Part shown: positions 40,631-51,433 of the stretch, piece by piece | Position numbering within the stretch: the stretch's first letter is position 1 | Layout of the letters: every line of letters starts with the position of its first letter | Origin: Lates calcarifer | Lineage: Eukaryota > Chordata > Actinopteri > Centropomidae | Assembly: GCF_001640805.2 (NCBI RefSeq) | Contig: NC_066844.1 | Coordinates: 9,522,209 to 9,586,208 of the forward strand | Length of the DNA: 64,000 nt | Reading direction: 5' to 3' | Translations under genes and position numbers: made by a program | The notes under the pieces: model-generated | What the model was told of the DNA's origin: nothing | The model's input: only the letters and a program-made list of their open reading frames with translations | Databases searched by the model: none

Positions 40631-43600
40631 TGCTAGCTTTCATCTGAATCAGCTATATTCTTGCAGATGCCACTAAGATCACACTGGCTCCTTCCAATGC
40701 TGACATCAATCAGGGGGAGAATGTGACTCTGCAGTGTCATGCCTCCCACGACCCCACCATGGACCTGACCTTCACTTGGGCCCTCAACGGTGTCCTGCTG
40801 GATATGGAGGACCCAGCCAGGCCGTACCACCGGGTGGAGGGGGTAAGTCCTGTAATTTATGAGGGAAGAAAAGGTGCTTGGGACTATACTTTGTTTGTGT
40901 GTCTGGAAGATCCTGCAAAGGTTCTACTGCATGGAGGTTAGACATTGCAGTTTGTTTAGTAAAATGTGGGCGGGTGATTTGGTGCTTTCCATCATGAATA
41001 TTTGAGGCTCTGATATCTCTATAAGTCTATACGTCTACCTCAGTTTTGAGGTGTTGTTAGTAATTCTTTAAAAAACAGAAGACTGTAAAACTCTTTGATC
41101 AAATGTTTTCTTTTTTGACTTTTTTTAAGAAGATAAATACAGTGGGGATTTTTTTTTGGGGGGGGGGGATCTGTTTTTCACTCTCATTGGTCTTTCACTC
41201 TGAAAATTCTCACTAGAGGTAGATATTACAAGTTAACAATTTGAATGGTTTTGTTCAGCTCAGTAGTCATGAAGTCATGAACACACTATATAAACATTGG
41301 ATTATTATGAATAAACATAAAATGCTCAAACATGTAATCATCAATCACTTCCTGAAGCAGCTTGACTCTGTATTTTTTAACACATGCTACTCAAACAGGA
41401 GGATAAAGTGAATTTGTCAGGGACTATGTTCACTGTTAGATTAATCCACATTTGGTGCTTAAGTGAGTATTTGGAGCAGCAGCGCAGTGGCACCAAACAC
41501 TCTCAGTTTAGTTCTTGATCACCTCTGTTACCAAGGCCCTTCTCCCACAATTGCTTAGTGTGGCCAGGGGACCAGCTAAGCAAAACAAAATACAGACAAT
41601 CAAGACACTCACCTTTTAAGGTGCTGATTCTGATAGTCCTCAGTAAAGGCTCTGATTCTAAGCTCAGTCTGCTGCTGGTTTAAAGTGTTTAATTCAGTTT
41701 GGTACAAAACTATTGGCCTACTTAAGGGCTGTTTCTAAGGTTCATAGCTCAGTAACTGAGCAACACAGTCAATTAATTGATAAGGCAATTGATTTAAAAA
41801 AGAAAAACAATTACTATACAATATTGTGATAATCCATTAATTGTCATTTTTCAAGCAAAAATACCAAACAAACCCTAGCTACAGCGTCTTCAATCTGGGG
41901 ATTTTCTGTTTGATTATGTAATAGAAAATCAATTTGGGCTGCTGAGTATTTTATCTATAGCGACAGCTGTTAGTTCCAGCCTTATTGATTACTGCTGCAG
42001 TGAGAAGAGAACCAAAACTCTTTGTAACACTGATGTTTCAGTTCAGCTTGAGGATGCAGTCTTAAAGATTTCTTCCTTCATGTAAAGAACACTATGTCAA
42101 CATAATAAAATGCAGTACAGAGCAGAGGCCGCCCCTCTCAATATATGGTTTCACTTGTATTTATTTACTAAAGACCTTGTGTGAAAAGTAAAAGCTGTTA
42201 AACCAACACCAAAGTTTGGAGACATATTACCAAAATAGACAACAGAGGTTCCAGCATTTTCTTAAACTCTGACTATATAATTACTTCATTTCAGGACAGG
42301 AAATAAAACATTTCACTTAAGCACAGAGCTGGAGAGAAATAAGCTGCTAAACTAGATTAAATGTCCATTTCATGATTCTGCTCTTTTATATCTAAATGTT
42401 TAATTGATGTCAGTGTGATAAGATATTACTATTAGCTAGTGGTAGGTTTGGCTGAAAACTAGCTCCTGTAACCTCAGCTAGGTATGGTCAGCACTATAAA
42501 GTTCTGCTGCAGCATGTAGCTGCTGTTAAATGTATGTACTGATAAAAGCAATTGAATGTGAGATGTGTAAAGGAGACATTTCTTTTCTTCTAGGCTGTTA
42601 TACTCATTTATCAGTGTTTAACTTATTAACTTGGTTCTTCCTCCCTCTACCTGTATTATTTCAGAAGGAAAACATTGGTGATCTGTTGATTGTGAACACT
42701 CAGCTGAGTCAAGCAGGGATGTACACCTGCACAGCTCAGACTGTGGTGGACAGCGCCTCAGCCTCAGCTAAACTAGTGGTTCGAGGTAAGATGAGTCAGA
42801 GCTTTCTTCATCTCACCTTGTCACCTTCTCAGGAGGGCTCCATTTACTATTACAGAAATATGAGAAGAAAAAACTCTTTATGTAATTTTGAAACAGGTTT
42901 GAAACAATTTTGAAACAACTCTTTATGAAACAGGTGTGAGATTCAGCTCATTGTTTATCTGTCCAGACCCCAGCTTTACTGTTTTAGATTAATCTCACTG
43001 CTCACATAGAGTTGTTTTCAAGTAAGAGCTCTAAATAGCCAGAGGGACCAGCTGGTGAACTTAGTGGAGCATTTAGCAGCTAAAAAGACAGATGTTTCAC
43101 GAAGACCAAAAACACAACACAACTCTAAATGTACCTTTGAATCTGCTGGATATATAAATGTTGTTTTCTAACAAAATTGCTATATCAACTTAAAAGGTGA
43201 TATGTCAATGTGTGTTCAGAACTTGTTTGAAAACTGGCCAAAAAAATTATACCTCAGTGATACAGCACAAAATAATAATAGAGTTACTCTAAAAAGGACA
43301 GAGGCATCGCTGCAGTTTCAAGCTGCCAGCTGTCTTGTTTAAAACCATCGTCAGGAGCAGGTAGAGGTGACAGGAAAACATCACATCAAATTTTATGATT
43401 TTACTGTTTGCTTTCAATTGAAAGTCTGCAAATTCTGCATAAATGTAGTCTAAAATACTACAATATTTCCATCGAAGATGTAGCCAAGGTAAGACAAAAC
43501 TGAAATGCAGTGAGAGGTCAGTGTTGCTGTCTTTACTGCTCTCAGTGTTTTACCTTCATAAACACTGAAATCTGACTTTATTTTATTTTAATGTTTTATT

Positions 43601-46600
43601 ATTTCTTGCAAAAAGCTCCATTTTACTTTCCTTATTTCCAGGCCCTCCAGGACCTCCTGGAGGTTTACTGGTGAAGAATGTTGCTGAGACATCAGTGGAG
43701 CTCAGGTGGAGTCGTGGCTATGATAATCACAGTCCCATTGGCAAATATATCATCATGGGCCGATCATCCATATCATCACAGTGGAAGAAGATGAGGACAG
43801 GTGTGTGTGTGCGCGTGTACCTGTGTGTGTGTGTGTGTGGAATTGAAACACCTGGAAATTAACCAATGACTTTCAATCATATACATCATTTTATGGGTCT
43901 ATATGGAAGTTTTTGCCATGGCTACATAGCCAGTGTTAGCATTAACAGTTGTTTACTTATGAAAAGCTTGAGCCGTCATTGCCTTTACAAGAGTTTGTCC
44001 TCTGGGCATCACAACTTCTTCATCCTCTTCATTTTGGACGGAGGACAGACTTGACATTGCAGTAACTTATTATCACAACGTGGTATTGTGAGACTGGATG
44101 TAACCTAAGTAGAAGAAAAGAAGTGATAAAAAAGCAGACAGAGCAAAACAAGTGTTAATATTAGCACTGCTTTCCACTGCTAGAGACAGCTCTTTGAATT
44201 AGGTTTGATGCTGAACTCACAACTCATTTCTTCTAAACTGGTAAGTGAATAGCTGTTAATGCTAACATTGGTATGTAGCAATACCAAAAAGTCACATAAA
44301 GCACCTTTAAAAGTAACATTAAAAATAAACATTTACTGATTAGAGCTTTTCAAATATGAGGACTTGGTCAGACTAACTAAGTACTGTCACTTTTTGTGAG
44401 AGACATTTGTAATTATTTGTGATATTTTACAGACTAAATTGGAAAAAAAAAACACTGATTGAGTTTGATATTGATAACTCACATATCTTACCATATAAAT
44501 AAACACACATCTCCTCACTGTACACCAGACCCAGCGAACATTGAAGGGAACGCAGAGTCGGCTCGTGTAATAGGACTGATGCCCTGGATGGATTATGAAT
44601 TTCAGGTCATCGCCAGCAACATCCTGGGCAGCGGAGAGCCAAGCATGCCATCACACACCATTCGCACACAGCAAGCAGGTGAGGGGCCGGCATGTTAACT
44701 GGCTGTGATTTTTTTATGATCTTAAAAAAAGCACCACAGAGATTTAATATTGCAGGTAAGCTCACCTCTATCTAACTCTACACTCCCCAGAATTTTTTTC
44801 CTCCTTAAACTTTTACTCTTTAAAGTCTGAAATGAGTCTGACTCAAGTGACAGCACTTGAGGACTTCACAGAAACTCCACAAAAGGAGCCACAACTTTTC
44901 TCATATATGCAATAGTATTCCCCAAGACCCTGAAGCAGACTTTGATGTGTGAAATCAGTAGATTTTCCCAAAGAGCGTACAGATATGCAAGAAACATGCA
45001 ACATTAATTAGTCACTTAAATGTTATTAAATCCATTCTGTCAGTACTTGTCTGTCTGCTGAATGTACTAGACATTATATAGTAAAATGTAAACAAAGTAT
45101 TTATCCTTGCTCATTCTGCACACTGTTTAATATTTCTATAAAATTTTTGTATCAGACATTAACAAACGCAACAAATCTTATATTTTGAAAGATAATGTTG
45201 CAGCCAGGGACATTTTAACCTTTAAAATATTCTATTACTTTGTTATGTATATCATCTTGTGCCTGTAAATTTGGCCCTCAGCTCCAACAGTGGCCCCCAG
45301 TGGACTTGCAGGAGGAGGAGGAGACCGCAATGAATTGATTGTTACCTGGACGGTGAGTGGATGACTCAGTGGTGTGTGTGTGTGTGCTCTATGTGTCCAT
45401 AGTATTTTGTACATGCACATGCATAGCACATAGCGTTGCTAAATGCTTGCTGATATTACAGTGGGACAGCCCTCAGTCTTCACACACACACACTCAGTGG
45501 GAAGTTGTGTCAGATGCCAGTTAGGACACTGGCGACAGGCCTATTTGTCTTTGTAGAGTCTCACATCTCAGTTTTCTCCTGAATATCTCCAGCCCATGGC
45601 TAGGGAGTACCAGAACGGGGACAGCTTTGGCTACATCCTGGCATTTAGGAGGAAAGACACATCATCATGGATAGTGGTGCGCATTCCCCATGTGGAGTCA
45701 TCCCGCTATGTTTACTACAATGAAAGCCTGACACCGTACAGTCCGTTTGAGGTGAAGATCAAAGCTTATAACCGCCGAGGAGAAGGTCCATTCAGCCAGA
45801 TTGCTGTGGTCCACTCTGCAGAAGAAGGTGAGCCTCTGTGACGTTCAATCCCTCCCTACCACATGTCCCACTGTGTATTATAATGAACTATTGGGATAGG
45901 AACATTTACAGTAAAATCCAGAGACCATGTTCATCATCTGACGTCACCATACAATAGCTTAGGTGTTTTATCAACCATTTGACAGCTGCTGGTTTCCAGG
46001 AATATCAAGAAGATATGATAATTGTATTCCAATATGCTCAACATTTTTTGTCAGTGATACAGTATATTATTGTAATTGTAGTGAAATAGGTGGAGACAAA
46101 TAAAATAATGTAATATTAAACTGCATATTTTAGAAAGCTCAGTGTAAGGTAAACCTTGCAAGATATGTAGTCCAACATGAACAGACACAGTGTCTGCAGT
46201 ATTAGCTCTAACCACTAGAGGGCAGCCACAACTTTGAGTTTAACGCAACATGGTCAACTCACTTCAGGAATTCACTGACAGTAAAATTTTGTACCTCTGT
46301 TAGTAAAATATTGAGACAGTGGACATTGTTTGTTGAATATTCTGACCTCTTGACCTCTGACTGTCTCTTCACAGAGCCAACGGTGGGACCATCAAACATT
46401 AATGCTACAGTGCTGACCGCCTTTGAGATCCAGGTTTCATGGGAGCCTGTCCAGCAGCTCAGTGCCAACGGCATTCTCAGAGGATATGAGGTGAAGAACT
46501 GCATAAAAACACATCTGAAGGTTTACCCAACACAGCAGACTGTAACTGACAATCAGAAATAGGTTAACTTACATGTTAAAGTCATGCACAGTCCAATCTT

Positions 46601-49600
46601 TTCTACAAAGAGGAGAGAAATGTCTTTCATTTTATGCCATGCAAGTCTCAGATTATTTTAAATGATTTAAGGGTTATGTGGAAGTTTTACAGTGAAGGAT
46701 GAAATGCCCCATGGCTCCCTTTATTGTCACAGTCAAGGTAGCCTTAATCAGGGTCATCATCATAGTCATCATGTCATTTGTATTCAAACCTAATTATCAT
46801 CAGGACAGGGCTGGGTGCATATTTGTTTCTAATCATGATTTATTACCTAGCAACAGTTTTTCTTTGAGGTCAGGTTAGGCAAAACAGAAACACTCTGAAA
46901 CTTTGGTCTTATATACACGGTTGTAATATAGGTTGTTTAGAAACAGTTTATTTGTTCACAGTCCTCTGACCTGCCATTGAAGTTCTAATCATTTTATGAG
47001 CTGATGTCACTCCTGCAAGCTGTCACTGTTCAAGATCACTTTTATTGATTTTGATTGTTTTAATCTCCAAGCTCACAACAAATGTCTCACTTTGATGGCT
47101 GATATCAGCATGCTTCATTCATTTCCTGCTGGTAAAATTCTATTACATACTTAGTGCATCTGCTGCTGATGCAAAGAGATTCATGAATCTGAAGAGTGTT
47201 AGATCTTAAAACGCATAATAAACTGGCAGTACAAGGTTCATGTGCAGAGTTTGAGGTTAGGTTTGGCATCATGTGTTGTGCTCAGATCCGGTACTGGCGG
47301 CAGCATGAACGGGAAGCAGCAGCAGACCGAGTGAGGACAGCAGGATTGGAAACAACAGCCAGGGTGTCTGGACTTCGACCCAGCACTCGATACCACGTTG
47401 CTGTGCTGGCATACAACAGCGCTGGCACTGGGCCACCCTCACCACGCACCACCGTCACCACCAGGAAACCACGTATGGCTGTGGCATTCACTTTCATACA
47501 TTATATGCATTCACACACATAAAAATGGGAATATTATTATGAATAAGTAAAGTACAAAACTACAAACTAACAGATTAAGTTTAAGCACAGAAAACAGTTT
47601 GACAGAAAAACTGTGTTCAGTTAGAAATGAGCACTCATTGTCAACTTTAGCGTTTGGTAGCCATGGAAACACGTGATTATATACAGTAGTAAATACTTTA
47701 AATCAAGTATTTTAGTTGCAACATGACTTGCTGTCAGTCACTGGAATGCGATTTTTGCCTTTTTATCGTCAGTCATCTTGGTTTTTGTTGGTAATAAGTG
47801 AGTGTTAACATGAAACAGACCATAACTAGGAAAGTTACACATATATATATATATATTTTTTATATTTCTTTCTGTGGTCTGGACGAAGTGAACTGAACTT
47901 CAGATGGGAAATCAAACTAAATAAAGCTGGTTGAGCACTGGGGGACTAATGCCATCTGGTGGAGCTTGCTCTGCTCTAAATTGGGATTTGCTTGTGAAGG
48001 TCACAAACAACCACAGCTACTGTAAGCGTGGAGAGCTTTGAAAAAGACAAGATTAAATCACTTAAATTCTAAAACACAGTTACTCTCACAGCTTTAAAAC
48101 ATTGTCTACTCTCAGAAATCTGTCCTTAATCCCATTCTACCCCAGTTCTGCAATTACAAATTTGTTTCACTCTTAGATCTTGATTTGCAGTTGTGCTGTC
48201 ATTATTTAACTTCCATAGCCACAGACACAGATGCTCAAACATACCCTGTGTCACCCACAGTCCCCTCAGGCTGGACCTTTCTTCTTGATCCTATGAGTAA
48301 TGCAGATAGGTTAACTGACCCATGTAGTCCCCTTCTCCACCCCTCCTCCTGGCAGAAATGGATTATTCCTCTGAGCTGCAGCAGCCACTGGGTCTTCTCA
48401 GTACTCGAGAAGGAGAGTGGGTACTTAGCACTTCCTGGGCCCGTGGCTTTGAATATATTCAACAGTAGGCTTAGACATAATCTCTTGTTTCAGAGCAGCA
48501 GTCACCCCTCGGCCAGGAGCCACATCATCGTGTAGACAGAGACCTGTCAAAATACAGCCCACATATAAATACACTTAGTTGTAGTATTCATGTTACTTGT
48601 AGTTACTTGGTAAGTCAATCATTTGAGTGTGGATGTTGGGAGTTTACCCACCTTTAGTGGTACATTTAGATCCTCCTTTTTCTGTCTTTTTTATTTCATT
48701 GTGTTTTGTTAGGTGAGCCGCTCTTCTACTTTTATTATTATTTTTCCTATCAGTCCACTTAATTTCTCCTTATTTTTTAATTCTGTTATTAATTTTGAAG
48801 TAATTTTTAAAACACAAGTTTGTTTTTCCATTTCAGCTCCAAATCGTCCCCCAGGCAACGTGTCATGGAAGACAGATGGCTCAGGGGTATTGGTGAGATG
48901 GGACCACGTGAAGGCCATGCACAATGAGTCAGCTGTATTGGGCTACAAAGTGAGTGCTGTCTGAGTAAATGTTTGTGTATCTGTCATTTTCTGCACTCAA
49001 GACACTTATTTTTTACTAAATGTAGCAGTTTGACTTTGAGGACCTGAAACATATTTCATCAGTCAGCTCAGTCAGCTCACTAGTATGAGTGATGGGGGTC
49101 TTACATGAACTTTATTTGCAGCCAAAGTTGGCACAGTTTTGGTTAGTTTAAGTGACAGATTTGGGTATGTGTATTTTTCTCTTAGCTACCCTCAGTGGTT
49201 TAGAGTTGGTGGGGCACAGAGGTCACATATTTCCTTGCACCAAGAAGTATTAGGGAATATTGTAGTCAAAAACTGATGACATTTGCAAGGCTATTTATGT
49301 TACCAGGCCACTGTCAATCACATCTAATCAAACCATACTCACACAGTCATAAAGAAGCCAGTTGGCTCAAATTTAATCTCTCAATAAATAATACTAAGGA
49401 CAACTTAAGATTTCAAGTCTTAACTTTAGTCAAACTAAAAGAAAGACTTGAGGCTTTACTGGCTCTTGAATGCTGTGAAACTTGACTTACTAGAAACTTA
49501 ACTCCCTAAAGATGTGACATGAGACCTGAAAGCAAAACACTGCAGTCTGACTGATTGAGTCTACATCTACGAACTAAAAACGGGGGAATAAGGCAATGCA

Positions 49601-51433
49601 AGGCCTGCCTGGCAGTGCACACCTTGAATAATGAATTATCAGGTATATACATTTAAGGACCTAGTGTCAACAAAGTACTTAAAACTGCTGGTATGTTATG
49701 TGCGGACACAAACACTCCAATGAAACTGCATTTTTGAGCCTAGTACTCTGTTGTTAGAAAAGAACACAGAAAATTAACTGTCAAGATCATGTCATGATCA
49801 TGGTTCACTGGCATGTGTAGGTGACTGATATTTTGTTTTTAATAGGTCACAACCTGATACTTGTAATCTCCTCTGCGTGTGTGATATGAGAAGCAGTAAA
49901 ATGTTGTGTAACAAAATCAAAGATCACGTTCATAGGCCTTGAATCTGCTCATGTGTGAGGAAAACATAATCATCAGAAGATAACTGCTTGATTTCAACAC
50001 AAACAATGCCATTGCGCTATACAGATCACTAAAAGCCACTTGCAGTAACATTTTATGTTCTTAATGTAATATTCTTTCAGTTGATTCTAATGTTATAATG
50101 ATGCGTTCTGTGTGTCAGGTCCTCTACAAACACGAGGGCCAGACTGCGCTGAAAGTTCTGGACAAGGCAAAGACGTCGGTCAGCCTGCCGCTGCCAAAAG
50201 ACAATGGTTATGTTGTGCTAGAGATTCGGTCCTGGGGAGAGGGAGGGGATGGGCCAGCACACGAGATCATTGTGTCCCGGGACTCAGGTGAGAAACCACG
50301 AAACACACGCCAGAGGCCTTTGGCACCAACACAAAGAGTGTGTTTGTCATGGCTCATGTACCAGCATCATGTGGAAGAAAGTATGTGTTTTTAAGACGCT
50401 TGAGATACTCATCTTATGCAACTGAACAGAAATAGTGTAAGACAAACAGCCCAGATGAAGCTTATTGGAGCATTATTACCACTCATATCAAGTGAATAAA
50501 GCAGTCAAGGTATATCAGACAATAAGTGAGCAGTCAGTTCTCATAGTCACCATATTGAATGTGGGAGAAATGGGCAGACCTGAGTGACATTGGGTCAAAT
50601 TGTGATGGTCAGCAGTGGTGAGTAGGTCACCACGATGCACGAGGGCAGCAAAAGTGATCCTGACAGAGGGACCACTGTGGCACAAATTGCAGAAAATTTT
50701 AATGATTGGTTGACGGGAGGAATGTATGACAACACACAGTGCATTACACCCTGCTGCATAAAGGGCTGTGTAGACGCAGACTGGTCAGAGTGCCCAAGTA
50801 GGTCATAACGTTTTGGCTCCTCAGTGTACATACAAATACAGCAGGAATGAGGCTATTCTAAAATGTGGTGAGTGTGTGTTTTAATGTCTCTAATGTCTGA
50901 GATTTTAAAGGCTGAAATCTGAAACCTTGCCCTGTAATGGCTGTGTCATTTAGTGATTTAACCCATGGATGTATTCTACCATATGACATGAGAAAGTTTA
51001 GGTTTTGGTTTCAAATTTTAATGTTCAGTATAGTAACGAGATATGGTATGGCATCTAATAATATTTAAGTCAAGGGTTATAGGCGGTGCCTTAAGAAAAG
51101 AGTAACCCCTCTTCAGAGAATGAAGACTATTTTTCTTCCAAGGCCATGTTATCTTAGAGATATGGACATCTGGATAGCTATTATGTTGATCATAAATATG
51201 TCAGCAGTATCTAAAACCAATAGTGGACAGTAAAAGTTTTATACAGTTTATATGGCTAGGTATTTAAGGATCTTTGAAATCAAAAAACAGTGAAAAACCA
51301 GTCTTTCTCTCTCTTTCTCACAGGAACTGGTATGATGGTACAGAACGAGGCCTCCTCTACACTAACCAGTCACCATCTGCCGCTCCTCACTGGCTTGGTT
51401 TTCTTCACTCTTGTGTCTTTGTCAGACCTGTGA
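29475..51433 (+). CDS. cntn2: Contactin-2 (TAG-1/axonin-1), GPI-anchored neural adhesion protein, 22 coding exons
   Basis: The coding exons join in phase into 1,041 codons including the stop, giving 1,040 residues, the length of human contactin-2. Order: signal peptide (about 1-20), six Ig domains (about 35-604), four fibronectin III domains (about 606-1002) and a hydrophobic GPI-attachment tail (1005-1040). Recognition is by conserved stretches: [11 protein letters not shown] in Ig2, WRKVDG in Ig3, [15 protein letters not shown] in Ig4, [13 protein letters not shown] in Ig6, [14 protein letters not shown] [11 protein letters not shown] in FN1, [14 protein letters not shown] in FN2, and TGMMVQN before the GPI tail. 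These fit contactin-2 better than contactin-1 or contactins 3-6. Contactin-2 is an axonal and glial adhesion molecule that, in known vertebrates, forms the juxtaparanodal complex with Caspr2 and guides axons. All introns are GT-AG and no coding exon is broken. The start ATG (29475) opens a hydrophobic leader. Two upstream non-coding exons are proposed separately. Confidence 0.96.
30170..30540 (+). pseudogene. Decayed Tc1/mariner transposase fragment, central part
   Basis: Segments such as AGAAACTTCCAGAAG, TTTATGGTAGAGTGGCCAGA, AAGGACTCTCAGACTGAGA, TCTGGTCTGATGAAACCAAGATTG and ACAGTGAAGCATGGTGGTGACAGC occur in the order of fish Tc1 elements. They correspond to the first catalytic Asp region (WSDETKI) and the VKHGGGSIMLWG motif. 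Stops and indels abolish any frame. The 3' half is absent. Confidence 0.8.
31041..31086. repeat. Perfect inverted repeat with 10-nt loop
   Basis: The left arm GTTGCATGCTCATGG (31044-31058) and the right arm CCATGAGCATGCAAC (31069-31083) pair over 15 bp without mismatch. The pairing extends three more positions with one G-T pair. The loop is 31059-31068. Confidence 0.9.
32282..32940 (+). pseudogene. hAT (ZBED-like) transposase remnant with left terminal repeat
   Basis: The left end TAGGGATGCACCGAT is a hAT-type terminus. An ATG at 32402 opens a BED zinc-finger start ([20 protein letters not shown]) that is cut by a stop near 32530. In another frame, 32582-32923 gives [27 protein letters not shown] and [10 protein letters not shown], the start of the RNase H-like catalytic core. 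The CIAHTL segment is followed by a 1-nt frame slip. The whole 3' half and the right terminus are missing. It sits inside cntn2 intron 4, between the two halves of Ig1. Confidence 0.8.
32941..33854. other. Rest of cntn2 intron 4, nothing recognised
   Basis: AT-rich DNA without repeats I can name, ending in the acceptor TTGTCTTGCAG at 33854. Confidence 0.6.
35275..35660 (+). mobile_element. 5' end of a Tc1/mariner-type element
   Basis: The sequence TACAGTGGCTTCTGAACATATTCAGG, then CCCCTTCATTTTTTGCACAC, is the terminal repeat of a common fish Tc1 family. AGAAATTTGTGCAAATGTATT and GATTTAATTGGATAA follow in the expected order. The transposase part is absent. It lies in cntn2 intron 7. Confidence 0.65.
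36701..37911. other. cntn2 intron 10, no feature recognised
   Basis: It splits Ig4 between residues 369 and 370 in phase 0. No repeat or coding segment is recognised. Confidence 0.65.
38371..38382. repeat. Run of 12 C shortly upstream of a cntn2 acceptor
   Basis: An uninterrupted C12 tract lies 82 nt before the exon at 38465. Homopolymers of this kind are prone to length error in sequencing and to length polymorphism. Confidence 0.9.
38616..40355. other. cntn2 intron 12, no gene recognised
   Basis: A 113-codon frame at 39172-39513 has no recognisable domain and no supporting splice context. The remainder is AT-rich non-coding DNA. Confidence 0.6.
40585..40628. repeat. (TA)n microsatellite
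   Basis: About 22 AT units lie 38 nt before the acceptor of the Ig6 exon at 40667. Confidence 0.95.
40843..42664. other. cntn2 intron 14, contains a T8-G11 tract
   Basis: No gene or named repeat is recognised. A poly-T run is followed by 11 consecutive G at 41158-41168. Confidence 0.6.
42786..43641. other. cntn2 intron 15, nothing recognised
   Basis: Non-coding DNA separating Ig6 from the hinge and first FN domain. Donor GTAAGA and acceptor TTTCCAG are normal. Confidence 0.6.
43801..43839. repeat. (GT)n microsatellite starting at a cntn2 splice donor
   Basis: The exon ends GGACAG at 43800 and the intron begins GTGTGTGTGTGCGCGTGT, continuing into a second GT run to about 43839. The donor is therefore the first unit of the repeat. 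Confidence 0.9.
43840..50118. other. Introns among the cntn2 FN3 exons, otherwise empty
   Basis: The intron stretches 43840-44528, 44679-45281, 45828-46374, 46491-47285, 47473-48836 and 48950-50118 were read on both strands. They hold short AT and GT runs (for example 47838-47858) and chance frames such as 48185-48535 and 49276-49485. No exon, RNA gene or nameable transposon was found. Confidence 0.55.
50490..50830 (+). pseudogene. Decayed Tc1-like transposase fragment, N-terminal DNA-binding part
   Basis: The segments GAGCAGTCAGTTCTCA, GGTCAAATTGTGATGG, CACAAATTGCAGAAAATTTTAATG, AACACACAGTGCATT and GACTGGTCAGAGTGCCCA occur in the order of the Tc1-like family whose termini read CAGCCACAACATTAAAACC. 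One frame gives VAQIAENFN before breaking. It is dead and lies in the last cntn2 intron (50288-51323). Confidence 0.65.
51324..51433 (+). other. cntn2: cntn2 last coding exon: GPI-attachment signal and stop
   Basis: This exon encodes residues 1005-1040 and the TGA at 51431-51433. It starts with [12 protein letters not shown], matching the contactin-2 pre-GPI segment. It ends in a hydrophobic run ([15 protein letters not shown]) followed by SDL, with no cytoplasmic basic tail. That is the pattern for cleavage and GPI transfer rather than a transmembrane anchor. The likely attachment residue is in the N-E-A-S-S stretch at about 1012-1016; the exact residue is inferred. Confidence 0.9.

Larger units (their letters stand above)
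29475..42785 (+). other. cntn2: cntn2 coding exons for signal peptide and Ig domains 1-6
   Basis: Coding segments: 29475-29532, 31851-31992, 33855-34030, 34279-34374, 34747-34959, 35841-35943, 36208-36389, 36564-36700, 37912-38041, 38465-38615, 40356-40483, 40667-40842, 42665-42785. Each was set by an AG acceptor, a GT donor and unbroken reading frame. Ig1 is split over 31851-34030 with the Cys in LNC and the Cys in YQC; Ig2 over 34279-34959; Ig3 over 35841-36389 (LEC and YEC); Ig4 over 36564-38041 (WSC and YQC); Ig5 over 38465-40483 (IEC and YTC); Ig6 over 40667-42785 (LQC and YTC). Introns between domains are phase 1, as is usual for shuffled Ig/FN modules. The first four Ig domains form the horseshoe known from contactin structures. 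No Ig domain lacks its Cys pair or core Trp. Confidence 0.94.
43642..50287 (+). other. cntn2: cntn2 coding exons for the Pro/Gly hinge and fibronectin III domains 1-4
   Basis: Coding segments: 43642-43800, 44529-44678, 45282-45352, 45593-45827, 46375-46490, 47286-47472, 48837-48949, 50119-50287. The first opens with the GPPGPPGG hinge that joins Ig6 to FN1 in contactins. FN1 is exons 43642-44678, FN2 45282-45827, FN3 46375-47472 and FN4 48837-50287. Each FN domain has the core Trp early (LRWSR, VTWT, VSWEP, VRWDH) and the Tyr/Leu signature late. The 71-nt exon at 45282-45352 carries the Gly-rich SGLAGGGG linker also found in mammalian contactin-2. The donor of the first segment sits directly in a GT microsatellite. 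Confidence 0.93.

Noticed and set aside
48185..48535. A possible extra cntn2 exon in intron 21
   Set aside because: The flanking FN3 and FN4 exons join in phase without it, and the protein has the full family length.
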